From contig NC_085091.1 of NCBI RefSeq assembly GCF_963422355.1, positions 2,701,023-2,765,022 of the forward strand: a stretch of 64,000 bases of DNA. Reading direction: 5' to 3'. The notes under the pieces were generated by a model. That model was not told where the DNA came from, did no database searches, and saw only the letters and a program-made list of their open reading frames with translations. The DNA comes from Corticium candelabrum (Eukaryota; Porifera; Homoscleromorpha; Homosclerophorida; Plakinidae). The stretch's first letter is position 1, and each line of letters begins with the position of its first letter. Positions 22,392-31,738 of this stretch are shown here, in pieces. The position numbers were made by a program, and so were the translations under genes.

Positions 22392-22982
22392 TCATAATTG
22401 AATGAGGTCTCCCTGCTGTTTAGGATGGGTCTGTTGTTCTGTTTGCATTGGATGTTGTACTCCAACTTGAAGGACTACCTCTTTCATGTCACTAGTTGCT
22501 GTATTCACATGCCCAGGATAAGGAGGTTGAGGTTGTGGTGAACAGGGAGTCTGCCAGTGTGGTGGTCCTTGTTGATAATGATAAGGAGCTTGATATTGTG
22601 GTGGGTAGGGAGCCTGCCAGTTTGGTTGTCCTTGTTGATTTGTGAGTGATTGGGGGTTATTATGTCTTGTTTGATGGATTCCCTGTTGTTGTGATAGATG
22701 GGAAACTTGTTGTGGTACACGATTAGCTGGTGTTGAGGTGGCTTTCCGTTGATCAAAATAGGCAGGTTGATGTTCCTGGACACTTTCTTGAGGCCAGTTG
22801 TGTTGAGATGATCTAGGGTAAGCTCCAGTAGTGGAATGTCTGGTATGCGGGTAACCAGTAGACTCTGTGGATCCTGATGGAAGTTGTTGATAGTTGGAGT
22901 GGGTGTTAACTGCCATTGAACAATAAGATGGAATTAAATGTGCTATCTCAGTTGCTTGGTCTGCAATCTCAGCAGTTGAAAG

Positions 22983-23013
<31 letters not shown>

Positions 23014-23958
23014 GTTAGGCAGTTATACTGTTGTTGTTGTTGTTGTTGATGATGATGATGCTGCTGCTGTTGTTTTTGGTGGTGGTGGTAGTCGTGCAGT
23101 TGTTAGAGATGACAGTTGTTGTTGTTGTTGTTGTTGTTCGTGTGGTAGTAGTTGTGTTGTTAGATATGGTTGTTGTTGTTGTTGTTGTTGTTGTCGTTGC
23201 TGTATCTCTTGCTGTTGTATTTGCTCTTGTCGTTGTCGCTGCTGTTGTGGTTGTGGATGTGGAAGCAATATCAATCTTTCTTGGTCTTTGCTGTAGAGCA
23301 GTATATGACCGAGTTCATATCCTTGTGATCGTGATGATTGTACATGTTCAACTGCAACTTCATGCCTTTTGTAGAGAGTCTCAGCACCTTTCCCAATCAT
23401 CGGGACCAGTTCATGTCTGTACGGGCTTTGTCCGTTAGTAACATCAAAATATCCTTGCATTACATCATATTGTTCCCAAGATTTCGTATCTTTCACTTGA
23501 AATAGGAAGCAGCCCAGACCAGTGCCTCCACGGAGCTCTACATCTCTCGTCCTGCTTCGCGTCTCTTTTTCCAAGTTTGCAATGAAGATGATGAAACGCT
23601 TGAAGCCATTGTTGGGCATGTTGCTCCAAACCGTTTTCTGATCTCCATCACTCGGTCGAGCCAAGCCCAGAGTGTGATGAGAGTGCCACTCACCGATGTG
23701 GCAAAGACCATACTGCTCAGTTATAACGGAGTCACTCTCAGCAAGGTATTTTGTATCTTGAAAGTACGACATTGTTGTGCGACGACTCCTTTTTCCTGGA
23801 CCAAGCACAAATTGTACAACGGCGGTGTTGTCTTTTGACCAAAGTCCGAAGAGATCTCCTCCCGTTTCTTTGTTAGGGTGGTCAAGAACCCATCTTCTGA
23901 TCTGGGCAAGTTCTCCGTTGGGTATAACCACATTGAAAGACAGAGGTCGACAGGTCAT
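22392..23958 (-). CDS. JAB1-like protein with divergent Pro/Gln-rich tail; frame breaks in repeat (unit 4)
   Basis: 23023-23958 encodes 311 aa, with a complete JAB domain: ETGG (Glu31) and GEWHSHHTLGLARPSDGD (His92, His94, Ser103, Asp106). A Gln-rich stretch follows, ending in a Pro/Thr/Ser run. In the next frame, Gln codons run on without a stop into a Pro/Gln-rich segment that includes 22392-22916 (...YPPQYQAPYHYQQG...). One base gained or lost within the repeats between about 23090 and 23023 would account for the change. The second domain of other JABs (ELACRLVC) is absent, so the architecture differs whichever frame is used. The catalytic domain itself is intact. The E2 gene lies 570 bp upstream. 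Confidence 0.75.
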
Positions 23959-24528
23959 TGAGCTATATGTAGACGACGATCAAACATCTAGATTTGCATT
24001 TACTCTGGCTGTCACACTGAGATGCAGGTACACCTCCTCTAGGTTTGCTCTTTCTCGACTAAACAAATTACAGGCTAATTTGCCAAAAATGCTATTCATG
24101 CGTTTCCGTATACCAAACCGGAAGTGAAAGATGCATATCGCGTTTCCTGCCTTGTGTCTTTTGTAATGATTCTGTTTCAGTACGCCACACAACTAATTGA
24201 ACCAAATTTTTCTTCAGTCAATATAGGTAGGATAAAAACATAGCTGCATATATATACACACTACAGCCAATGTATCCATGCTAGACGCAAGAACCTTTCA
24301 AAGCTGAGCTAATGTCTAGCTAGAATATTGTGCAAGTGTGAGGCTAGGGCACCCACCGTGATTGCAAAATTCAAATTTACTCTTTAGACTTATATTGCAG
24401 CTGCAATAATTGATTAAAGTCTAATACTTGCAGAATACTACTATAGTTTCATGCAATAGATATATCTATTGCTAGGTTCTTTGCTGTGTCTGTCACATGT
24501 GTTGTGTCTGTCACATGTGTTGTGTCTG
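23959..24528. other. Spacer between JAB1 and E2 (unit 4)
   Basis: No gene seen. It ends in a short tandem repeat, TGTGTCTGTCACATG, present three times at about 24483-24538, which overlaps the 3' end of E2. Confidence 0.5.
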
Positions 24529-24975
24529 TCACATGTGTTTCAGGTAGCAATCTATGTCTTTGCCTGTCCCCAGGTGATTCTCGTAAGCTTCCAGCCATAG
24601 CCTTCCCTTTAGAAAGACTACGTACATTGTGTTGTTAGCAGACCAGCTAGACGGGTGGTAGTGGCAGAGACACTGATACCCGTCAACGGACAAATCCAAA
24701 GTGTGGTATTCATCCGATATCGCGGGAAGATAGTCACCGTTTCGTAGTTTGAGAGGTTTAGAAGACCGAACAATAGCCAACTGGGGACAGGAGTTGGGCC
24801 AATCAGCTGGTACGTAGAGACGCAAGGTGTAGCGACCTCCAACATTTGTTGTGAAATCTACATCCACCTTGGTTGCTCCTCTGCTTTTCCAGTCATGCCA
24901 TCGAACACCTCGGAAGCTCTTCTCCAAAATCTGTTTCTCAACCGCCAGACGACTTTGCTGAGCGCTTGACCACAT
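24529..24975 (-). CDS. E2-like (UBC-fold) conjugating protein (unit 4)
   Basis: A 148 aa open frame, starting MWSSAQQSRLAVEKQIL. It has all landmarks of the family: RYTLRLYVPADWPNSCPQL, EYHTLDLSVDGYQCLCHYHPSSW, MYVVFLKGRLWLEAYENH and TGKDIDCYLKHM. It carries two extra residues around the HTL-DLSVDG loop compared with units 2 and 5. The C-x-C-H-Y motif is intact, so the thioester cysteine should be present. The last codons lie in a short tandem repeat, so its C-terminus sits in an unstable sequence. It would act with the E1 of another unit, because the E1 of unit 4 is a relic. Confidence 0.78.
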   Translation of the reverse strand: MWSSAQQSRLAVEKQILEKSFRGVRWHDWKSRGATKVDVDFTTNVGGRYTLRLYVPADWPNSCPQLAIVRSSKPLKLRNGDYLPAISDEYHTLDLSVDGYQCLCHYHPSSWSANNTMYVVFLKGRLWLEAYENHLGTGKDIDCYLKHM

Positions 24976-25202
24976 TGTGCTTTTCAGGGAAGGAAAACGG
25001 TAAATGACGCTCGCAAGGGTATGTCAATCTATAAATAGTGTACCAAATTAGTAACCGCAATTCGGAAGTGTATTAGTTGTCTTGAGGACAGCGAGTGTAA
25101 TAGAATCAACAGAACTCGCACTAGTTTAACACACGCAGCTAGTCTCATGTAGCTAGACGGGTCTTCTTCTTTCTGCTTCCTGTAGAAGAAGAACTCACCT
25201 CA
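24976..25202. other. Short spacer upstream of E2 (unit 4)
   Basis: No gene recognised; probably holds the E2 promoter. Confidence 0.4.
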
Positions 25203-25270
25203 ACTCACTCACTCGCTCACTTGATCACTCACTCACTCACTCACTCACTCACTCACTCACTCACTCACTC
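25203..25270. repeat. (CTCA)n microsatellite flanking LINE copy 1
   Basis: A tetranucleotide array with few interruptions, directly abutting the 3' end of the LINE copy at 25271. Confidence 0.9.
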
Positions 25271-26700
25271 TCTTTATTCAATTTCACTGGTAAACACACT
25301 TTATCTGACAGTCACTCGCAAGAAAACTTGTATATCTAACTAAATAGACAAATAACTTGAACATCACTATCACTAATACAAACTAAACACTACAACACAC
25401 CTACACAAACTCACAGCTAACTACGTAAAGTCACCACCAAAGTATCTTGCTGACATCGTAAAAGCAGCATCAGGATTTCCGATACACTTTCCAACGATGG
25501 CAGACACCTTGTTTTGGATGATTGATGAGTTGGCCCTTTGAAGATTGATCGCTATTCTCCTTCTCCAATGTAGCTTGAATTCGCTGGGATTTAAGCCTGT
25601 AGATTGAGGGGACTTCTTTGATAGTTCTTCTAGTGTCGTCTCCGCTGTGTTTCCCCAACGGCCGTATACCTCTAGGGCAATGGGACGAAACAAATACCCA
25701 AGATTTGTTGACTTGACAAGGTACTTGCTATCTTTCTCTCTCTCCTTCTCGGCTGCTGCAAAACCAGGTTTGCTACAACTGGCACTGATTGACCGCTTCG
25801 CCAAGGGATGGGTGATGGTTACATCTAAGAGAAGCTTTTTTCCATCTTTATAATTGTATATGGCGATGTCAGGACGTTGCTTATTCTCGAATTGCGCTGT
25901 CAACTCTTTGCGACAATGGAATCCAAGAGATTTGGACATGTCGTAAAAGCAGTCGAGTACACTGTCATGTCGTTTGATTGGGCCTCCACCCCACTTACAG
26001 GTCATGGCATGGTATCCTTCAATGTCTATGGGCTGACCACACTGAGCAACACACTGGTCCAAAGAATGCAAGCACGGGATGGCTTTACCGAGTCGCAGAC
26101 AAACAGCGTTGACAAAGTTGTCATTGCCGAGAATAAAATGATGCGTACTCGGAATCGCATCCAGCCAAGCCCCAGAATTTGGACCACCACAACCTTGTAT
26201 TCGGGCTTGCTCACAACTATTGGTGCATTGTTGTAAAACCTGGGTGAACTCAACAGCTTTCTTGGCTTGGTGAAGTTTTCCTTGAAGTTTCTTTGGAGCA
26301 TCTGGAAGTTTTGATATACATGATAACACTTTTCGAGTATCGTCGAACTGCTGGTGAAGATTTGCCAGGGCACTTGTCAATTCACTGAGAACTAGAGGCT
26401 GATCTTTGTCGTGATCTCTTAGGAGGCCATCACACAAACTACTCAGACGACCATCACGATGAGGGAGATGACCTAGAGTGTTGGACCAACCTCCAAGAAA
26501 AGCCTCAAACGCAGAATGCTTTGCAGACCGAAGACCAAAACCTCCTTGTTGAATGTCAAGTCGAAGTTGTGAGCATTCCAGAGCATTGAGAGCACCACAT
26601 CCTATGATGTTCTCGAAAGCCTTGACTATCATGGTATCATGCAGTTCTGCAGCTTCAGCTATCAACGAATGTGGAACAGTTCGAAGAAGATGAGTAATCT
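25271..26700 (-). mobile_element. 5'-truncated non-LTR retrotransposon, REL-endonuclease type, copy 1
   Basis: The C-terminal 428 aa of a LINE polyprotein remains open (25421-26707, including a few repeat-derived bases). It contains a zinc-knuckle-like stretch (CVAQCG...GYHAMTCKWGGG...RH) followed by KELTAQFENKQRPDIAIYN and KKLLLDVTITHP, the pattern of a restriction-like (PD-(D/E)xK) endonuclease as in R2/R4/NeSL-like elements. Reverse transcriptase is missing through 5' truncation. The 3' end reads AATAAAGAG, passing directly into (TGAG)n on the minus strand. A (CTCA)n array lies on both sides. It is inserted between E2 and JAB2 of unit 4. Confidence 0.75.
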
Positions 26701-26752
26701 TACTCACTCACTCACTCACTCACTCACTCACTCACTCACTCACTCACTCACT
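26701..26752. repeat. (CTCA)n microsatellite between the two LINE copies
   Basis: A perfect tetranucleotide array of about 13 units, joining the 5' truncation point of copy 1 to the 3' end of copy 2. Confidence 0.92.
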
Positions 26753-27285
26753 TTTATTTCAACTCAGAAAAAGGTAATCACAACTGTTAGTAGCTAATTT
26801 AGTAAGCTCAGTCAAAATAGAATAATTCTAGAATAGCATACAAGGAAACATCTAGCACAAGCAAATTGAAAATGACAATAACTCTATTACATAAATACAC
26901 CCTAAAAACGACAGGAAAACCATACACCTACTTACGTAAAGGCACTAGCAAAGTATCTTGCTGAAATGGCAAAAGCAGCATCACTGTTTTTGACACACTT
27001 TTCAACAATGGCAGACACCTTGGTTTGGATGATTGACGAGTAGCCCTTTGAAGACAGACAACTATTCTCCTTCTCCAATGCATCTTGAACTCGTTGGGTT
27101 TTAAGCCTGAACATAGAAGACATGACTTTGATAGTTCTTCTAGTGTCTCCTCTGCTTTGTTTCCCCAGCAACCGTATACCTCCAAGACAATGGGACGAAA
27201 TAAGTACCCAAGATTTGTTGACTCAACAAGGTATTTGCGATCTTTCTCCCTCCGTTTCAGCTGCAGCAAAACCAGGTCTACTAAA
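26753..27285 (-). mobile_element. 5'-truncated REL-type LINE, copy 2
   Basis: A shorter truncated copy of the same family, in the same orientation as copy 1. It aligns with 25271-25780 (YLVESTNLGYLFRPIVLEVYGCWGNKAEETLEELSK against the copy 1 counterpart). It is frameshifted near its 3' part. Its 3' end AATAAAAG passes into (TGAG)n, and its 5' truncation point abuts CACT repeats again at about 27286. The sequence divergence from copy 1 shows that it is a separate insertion and not a simple duplication. Confidence 0.75.
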
Positions 27286-27314
27286 ACTCACTCACTCACT
27301 CATTCACTCACTCA

Positions 27315-27375
<61 letters not shown>

Positions 27376-27450
27376 ACACACACACAGACACACACACACA
27401 CACAGACACACACACACACAGACACACACACACACAGACACACACACACA

Positions 27451-27487
<37 letters not shown>

Positions 27488-27518
27488 ACACACACACACA
27501 GACACACACACACACACA

Positions 27519-27563
<45 letters not shown>

Positions 27564-27569
27564 ACACAG

Positions 27570-27601
<32 letters not shown>

Positions 27602-27630
27602 ACACACACACACAGACACACAGACACACA

Positions 27631-27687
<57 letters not shown>
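27286..27687. repeat. (CTCA)n followed by long (CA)n/(CAGA)n compound microsatellite
   Basis: About 30 bp of CACT units pass into nearly 390 bp of CA repeats punctuated by CAGA at semi-regular intervals. All long open frames here are repeat artefacts. Confidence 0.95.
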
Positions 27688-27910
27688 CAATGCCGCCTGA
27701 ATGCTGGTATACCAATATTTGTAATTGCAGTAAAGTATATAATCAGTGAACACATCATTGTGAGCTAATTGCAAGTCCCTTTAGCTAGTTCCTACAGCAC
27801 CTCAAAAAGCTGAAACATAAGTTACATTATTTTTTTGTTTTATAATATTACGGACCAACTCTACTCGTGTATTTGTTCCATCGAAGGTTACTCTCCAAGT
27901 CTACTTGGTA

Positions 27911-29434
27911 CTAGCTGTTTCTGCCTCTTCTGATATAATTTGAACAGCCATACCGGGAATTGGTCCTCATTCGGGTTGTGGTGTCATATTTTGAATATCT
28001 GGAAGTATTTTGGATTCTATCATTTCGAGAGTACTGGCTTCGTACAGCTGCTGAAATGACTTGATTTCTCGCGGGCATCTTTTCTGTTACACCTGCAACG
28101 ATCTTCTGTACTCTTTCAACAATTGTGCTAGCTACTAGGCTAGTTCTGTGTCTGCTGTTCAGGTCAATGGTAAAAGAAGGAGTGGTAGCTAGCCCACTAG
28201 TGTACAATTTCAATGTATGTCCTTTGTCGTCGTGACAGATGAGTCTACACGCGAGATCGCACTTGCTTGGTACGCATACTTTGAAGTGAATAGTGACAGC
28301 TTCAAGTTCTTTGATCAATTGTCCAGTGAGATCATGAGCCAGATTCTCAAGAAGCGACTGGTGAGAGGGTAAAATTACGTCCCACAATGGTGCACCTACA
28401 GTTTTCAGTGTTTCTCTTATGCTTGTAACAGCCTGACGGTTACTCCCGGAACCTCGGAGTGCTCTGCTGCTCGTCCCACTTGGGGTTTGGGGCCTCATTC
28501 TTGAAGTGGGCTTTGCGCTCTCGACAGTTGCTAGACTTCTGCCTCCACCGCCATGCGAAGTTCGAATTGTTTGGCTAGGAGTTCCAGTCCTACTACTGGT
28601 GTCGCTAACAGGTGCGATACCAGACTTTGAAACGCTAGTGAGATCACGAAAACTTCGATTAATTGCTGTGTGATGATCATAATTGAGTGAAGTGGATCGT
28701 GATTTGCTATATAGAACTATGTTGTTTCCCGTCTTTGTGACGTCCCAGCCGCGCGATATTGACATCTGTTCTTTGACGTTGACTTCATGTGGAGAGTGAA
28801 CACTTTCAGCGCCTATGCTTATCGTCTGATGGAGTGCTCGCGACTTTCTGTATGAGCTTTGACCATCAATTACCTTAAACGAGCCCTGCAACATGTCGCA
28901 CCGTTCCCAAGTGACGGTATCCTTCACCTCAAACAGGAAGCAGCCCAGACCTACACAGTTCTCTCGTCCAATACTTGGACGGTAGGCGTGACTTCTGCTG
29001 CTCTCGCCACGGTCGATGTTGGCAATGCATACAATAAAACGCCTAAACCCGTTGCTAGGCATATGACGCCATACCGTGCTTTCGTCTCCCGCACTGGGTC
29101 TTGCCAGACCCAAAGTGTGATGAGAGTGCCACTCCCCAATATGACAAAGACCGTATTCCTGTGTAAGTTGGCGACCCTTATTCCCAAGATACTCTGTGTC
29201 TTGAAAAAACGATGTTGTAGTACGTCTGCTGTGTTCTCCAGGTCCAAGAACGAGATGCACAACGGCAGTGTTGTCTGTTGACCACAGACCAAAAAGGTCC
29301 CCGCCAGTTTCGATGTTCTCGTGAAGAAGGACCCACGCTTGAAGCTGCGCCAACTCGCCATTGTGAATGCTGAGTTGAAATGGTTTTCTGGATGAGCCAG
29401 CACTGCTTCTTATTCGAACGGTGCTGTTGGTCAT
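27911..29434 (-). CDS. JAB2: JAB/JAMM-domain protein without Gln tail (unit 4)
   Basis: A 507 aa open frame. The ATG at 29432-29434 (MTNSTVRIRSSAG) is preferred over an upstream non-ATG extension. The JAB domain is complete: Glu42 in ETGG, then GEWHSHHTLGLARPSAGD with His103, His105, Ser114 and Asp117. A Ser/Thr/Arg-rich, probably disordered linker (about 235-345) follows. The second domain shared with JAB1 comes next (about 350-470, containing FKVCVPSKCDLACRLIC). The tail is basic (RYGCSNYIRRGRNS). It is transcribed divergently from pJAB, with 297 bp between the two ATGs. It is the only intact JAB2 in the window; units 1, 2 and 5 have relics. Confidence 0.88.
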   Translation of the reverse strand: MTNSTVRIRSSAGSSRKPFQLSIHNGELAQLQAWVLLHENIETGGDLFGLWSTDNTAVVHLVLGPGEHSRRTTTSFFQDTEYLGNKGRQLTQEYGLCHIGEWHSHHTLGLARPSAGDESTVWRHMPSNGFRRFIVCIANIDRGESSRSHAYRPSIGRENCVGLGCFLFEVKDTVTWERCDMLQGSFKVIDGQSSYRKSRALHQTISIGAESVHSPHEVNVKEQMSISRGWDVTKTGNNIVLYSKSRSTSLNYDHHTAINRSFRDLTSVSKSGIAPVSDTSSRTGTPSQTIRTSHGGGGRSLATVESAKPTSRMRPQTPSGTSSRALRGSGSNRQAVTSIRETLKTVGAPLWDVILPSHQSLLENLAHDLTGQLIKELEAVTIHFKVCVPSKCDLACRLICHDDKGHTLKLYTSGLATTPSFTIDLNSRHRTSLVASTIVERVQKIVAGVTEKMPARNQVISAAVRSQYSRNDRIQNTSRYSKYDTTTRMRTNSRYGCSNYIRRGRNS

Positions 29435-29731
29435 TTTACTGTACACTACAGGTTGATTTGACTGTTACCGTTGATTGATGCGGTCATTTGTTATAGTCTA
29501 GATTTCTGTGATAGAGGATGAGGAGCTAGCACGAGAAGCTTGCTGTCGATGTACGAAACTTGAAGACGGACAATGTACTGCATATTGCACGTGATAAATC
29601 TTCCGGTTTCCTGCCACGTCATTCTAATAGTTTTCGCTTTGAAGCGAAACCGGAAGTTTCGTTATGTACCCGAAGCATCCGCTCACATGCTAGCTACCAC
29701 CCACATTCCGATTGTCGACGGTGCAGGCGCC
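29435..29731. promoter_or_regulatory. Divergent JAB2/pJAB promoter, best-preserved copy (unit 4)
   Basis: It contains an E-box CACGTG (29588-29593), CCGGTTTC (29603-29610), a spacer with a local TTTTCGC/GCGAAA hairpin, and ACCGGAAGT (29649-29657), an exact match to the ETS-family consensus core. The two CCGG half-sites are inverted, giving a near-palindrome of about 55 bp. Both neighbouring genes start within 160 bp of it. The block is conserved in units 2 and 5 while the bases around it diverge. Confidence 0.6.
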
Positions 29732-30979
29732 ATGACTCAATCTTGTTCTACAGGTATCATCTATGCATCAGAATTTGAGGTTATTCGTCAACATTTTGAA
29801 GCGTCACGTTTAAGTGGAGAAAGCGAGGCAAACGGTGCTCTTTACGGTCTATGGACACGTAGCGGCGGTATTGTGGTTCAGTTGGCGAATGCGTCAGGTG
29901 GACCTCAAGCGGATATGTGGACGTCTTTCTGCGGAGACCACCGACTGGATAGAGTTGGTTCATGGGGAAACAAGGAACCGAAACTACAAGACCGACCGAG
30001 TGACCTGGACGAATCTCTTGTTTTTGTTTATGTTTGCCGTTCTCCTGATAATGACAAACTTATCTGCTACTCTATTCCTGCTTCCGCAAAGACATCCTCC
30101 TTACAAGTGACAGAGTTGACGACGCTACCCACCAGAAGTCCTTTTCGAGCTTTAAAAGATTCTGATACGACAATCCTTCTAGATCCTGGCACGAAATATC
30201 TACAGAAGATTCCGCAACCTCACTTGAAGAGGCATTGGAGCAGCAAGGAACGCTACATTGACTTCCTCACAAATCTCCAAAAGTGTTTCAGTGACACCGA
30301 AATGGAAGTGAAGCAGTTTCAGGACCCTGGATCAGACTACATTGCATTGCAGGTAAAATCTAGGGAAGCGACGTTTGCTGTCGGGTTTCCATCTGATTTT
30401 GACAAGAAGCGTAAGGTGGACGTCTACCGTGACAAACAAGATCCATTTGTAGTAAAACTACCATTGGATGCACACAAGGCTTTTGATACACTTGTTTCTA
30501 GTTTGCTCCATAATGATCAACTAACAGACAAGGGTTCAAGGGAAGGCCAAATTGCAAAGAAATCCCCCGTTTCAGTAACCGATTTACAGATGCCTCCCTC
30601 TTCAACTCCCTCACTAGCTTCAAAAACTCGTGATAAGACAAGAAGACTACTAAATTCAGACGTACAGTATCTACAAATGAATTCAGTATCTGACTTGACG
30701 GGCCATTGGACCAGCAAGAAAACATACCGCGACTTCCTCAAAGATCTGCGAACATGTTTCAGTGCCGCAGAAATGGAGGTGAAGCAGTTTCAGCAGCCTG
30801 GATCAGACTACATTGCATTGCAGGTAAAAGCTAGGGAAGCGACGTTTGCTGTCGGGTTTCCATCTGATTTTGACAAGAAGCGTAAGGTGGACGTCTACCG
30901 TGACAAACAAGATCCAGTTGTACTACAACTAGCATTGGATGCAAACGAGGCCTTTTCTACACTTCTTTCTTGTCTTTGA
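29732..30979 (+). CDS. pJAB: catalytically dead JAB-like protein with duplicated C-terminal module (unit 4)
   Basis: A 415 aa open frame; the ATG at 29732 matches the unit 5 start. Residues 11-143 follow the JAB fold order of the neighbouring JAB2: ANGALYGLWTRSGGIVVQLA (33-52) stands for ETGGDLFGLW...VVxLV, VGSWGNKEPKL (75-85) for IGEWHSHHTLG, and VTELTTLPTRSPFRAL for FEVTEGQSPYRRL. The Glu, both His and the Ser/Asp of JAMM are absent. A C-terminal module (168-256) with MEVKQFQDPGSDYIALQV and FAVGFPSDFDKKRKVD is repeated almost exactly at 325-413; other copies have it once. It is probably a non-catalytic partner of active JAB, as MPN- subunits are in known MPN pairs. A polyadenylation-like AATAAA lies near 31010. 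Confidence 0.82.
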   Translation: MTQSCSTGIIYASEFEVIRQHFEASRLSGESEANGALYGLWTRSGGIVVQLANASGGPQADMWTSFCGDHRLDRVGSWGNKEPKLQDRPSDLDESLVFVYVCRSPDNDKLICYSIPASAKTSSLQVTELTTLPTRSPFRALKDSDTTILLDPGTKYLQKIPQPHLKRHWSSKERYIDFLTNLQKCFSDTEMEVKQFQDPGSDYIALQVKSREATFAVGFPSDFDKKRKVDVYRDKQDPFVVKLPLDAHKAFDTLVSSLLHNDQLTDKGSREGQIAKKSPVSVTDLQMPPSSTPSLASKTRDKTRRLLNSDVQYLQMNSVSDLTGHWTSKKTYRDFLKDLRTCFSAAEMEVKQFQQPGSDYIALQVKAREATFAVGFPSDFDKKRKVDVYRDKQDPVVLQLALDANEAFSTLLSCL

Positions 30980-31738
30980 CCATACTAGTAATGACATATG
31001 CCATAAATAACAATAAAGAAAGCAATGACATGCTATAGCAATAACGATTCAACCTCTGTACTTTTCCGACGTGCTTTAACTTGACAAGATTAGCCACGTT
31101 CTCTTCGTTGAAAAGAAGCACTAGTGTTAAAATAGTAGGTGTGTATAAGGTCACGTGTCCGTCACTACACACTCCATGCCAAGACTTGTTTATACGTACA
31201 GTTGGCTGAGAAACGACAGGCAGTCTCTAGAACTGACACGTAGCTTCATTTGCATCACGAAACTATGAGAAACACACATACTGTTACGAAATAGCAAGCC
31301 AACAATTTAACAAAAGTGATTTTTCCTTCGTAGCAAGGTAGTCTCATTATTTTAGTAGAAACCTTTGACGCAGCAAGAGCATTGGAAGGCAATTACAGCA
31401 TTTGAGATAATTGGCCGCATCCGCTCTCGAGACAATTTAGCACATAACCCTAACCGTAACGATGCTAAATAATAATATAACAGGTGGCTGAGAAGGACAT
31501 GAAGTCTTTGTACCAAATAGCTTTATCTGCATCCGAATCTACGAGAAACACAGTAGAGTACTGTACGCATACTGCTACGAAAGAGCACGCAGAAACTAGA
31601 CTGACATACCCATATCCGTCTATCACAGCCTATATCTGGCCGTCGAGTCGTTGATCTACGCGGTATTACTATAACCCTAGCGCATGCGCGCCTTGGGTTA
31701 AAACAGACACGTTTATTACATAGACGCCATAGCAGCTT
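30980..31738. other. Spacer with a diverged direct repeat
   Basis: Two blocks, 31200-31310 and 31480-31590, share GGCTGAGAA...TTTGCATC...GAGAAACACA...ACTGCTACGAAA and look like an old direct duplication about 280 bp apart. No gene seen. Confidence 0.4.

Noticed and set aside
27085-27774. Long Thr-His and Val-Cys open frames on both strands
   Set aside because: Pure translations of the compound CA/CAGA microsatellite; every frame is open because the repeat has no stop codon.
29435-29446. Upstream GTG-initiated extension of JAB2 (MYSK...)
   Set aside because: It starts at a GTG; the ATG at 29432-29434 gives MTNSTVRIR and fits the lengths of other copies.
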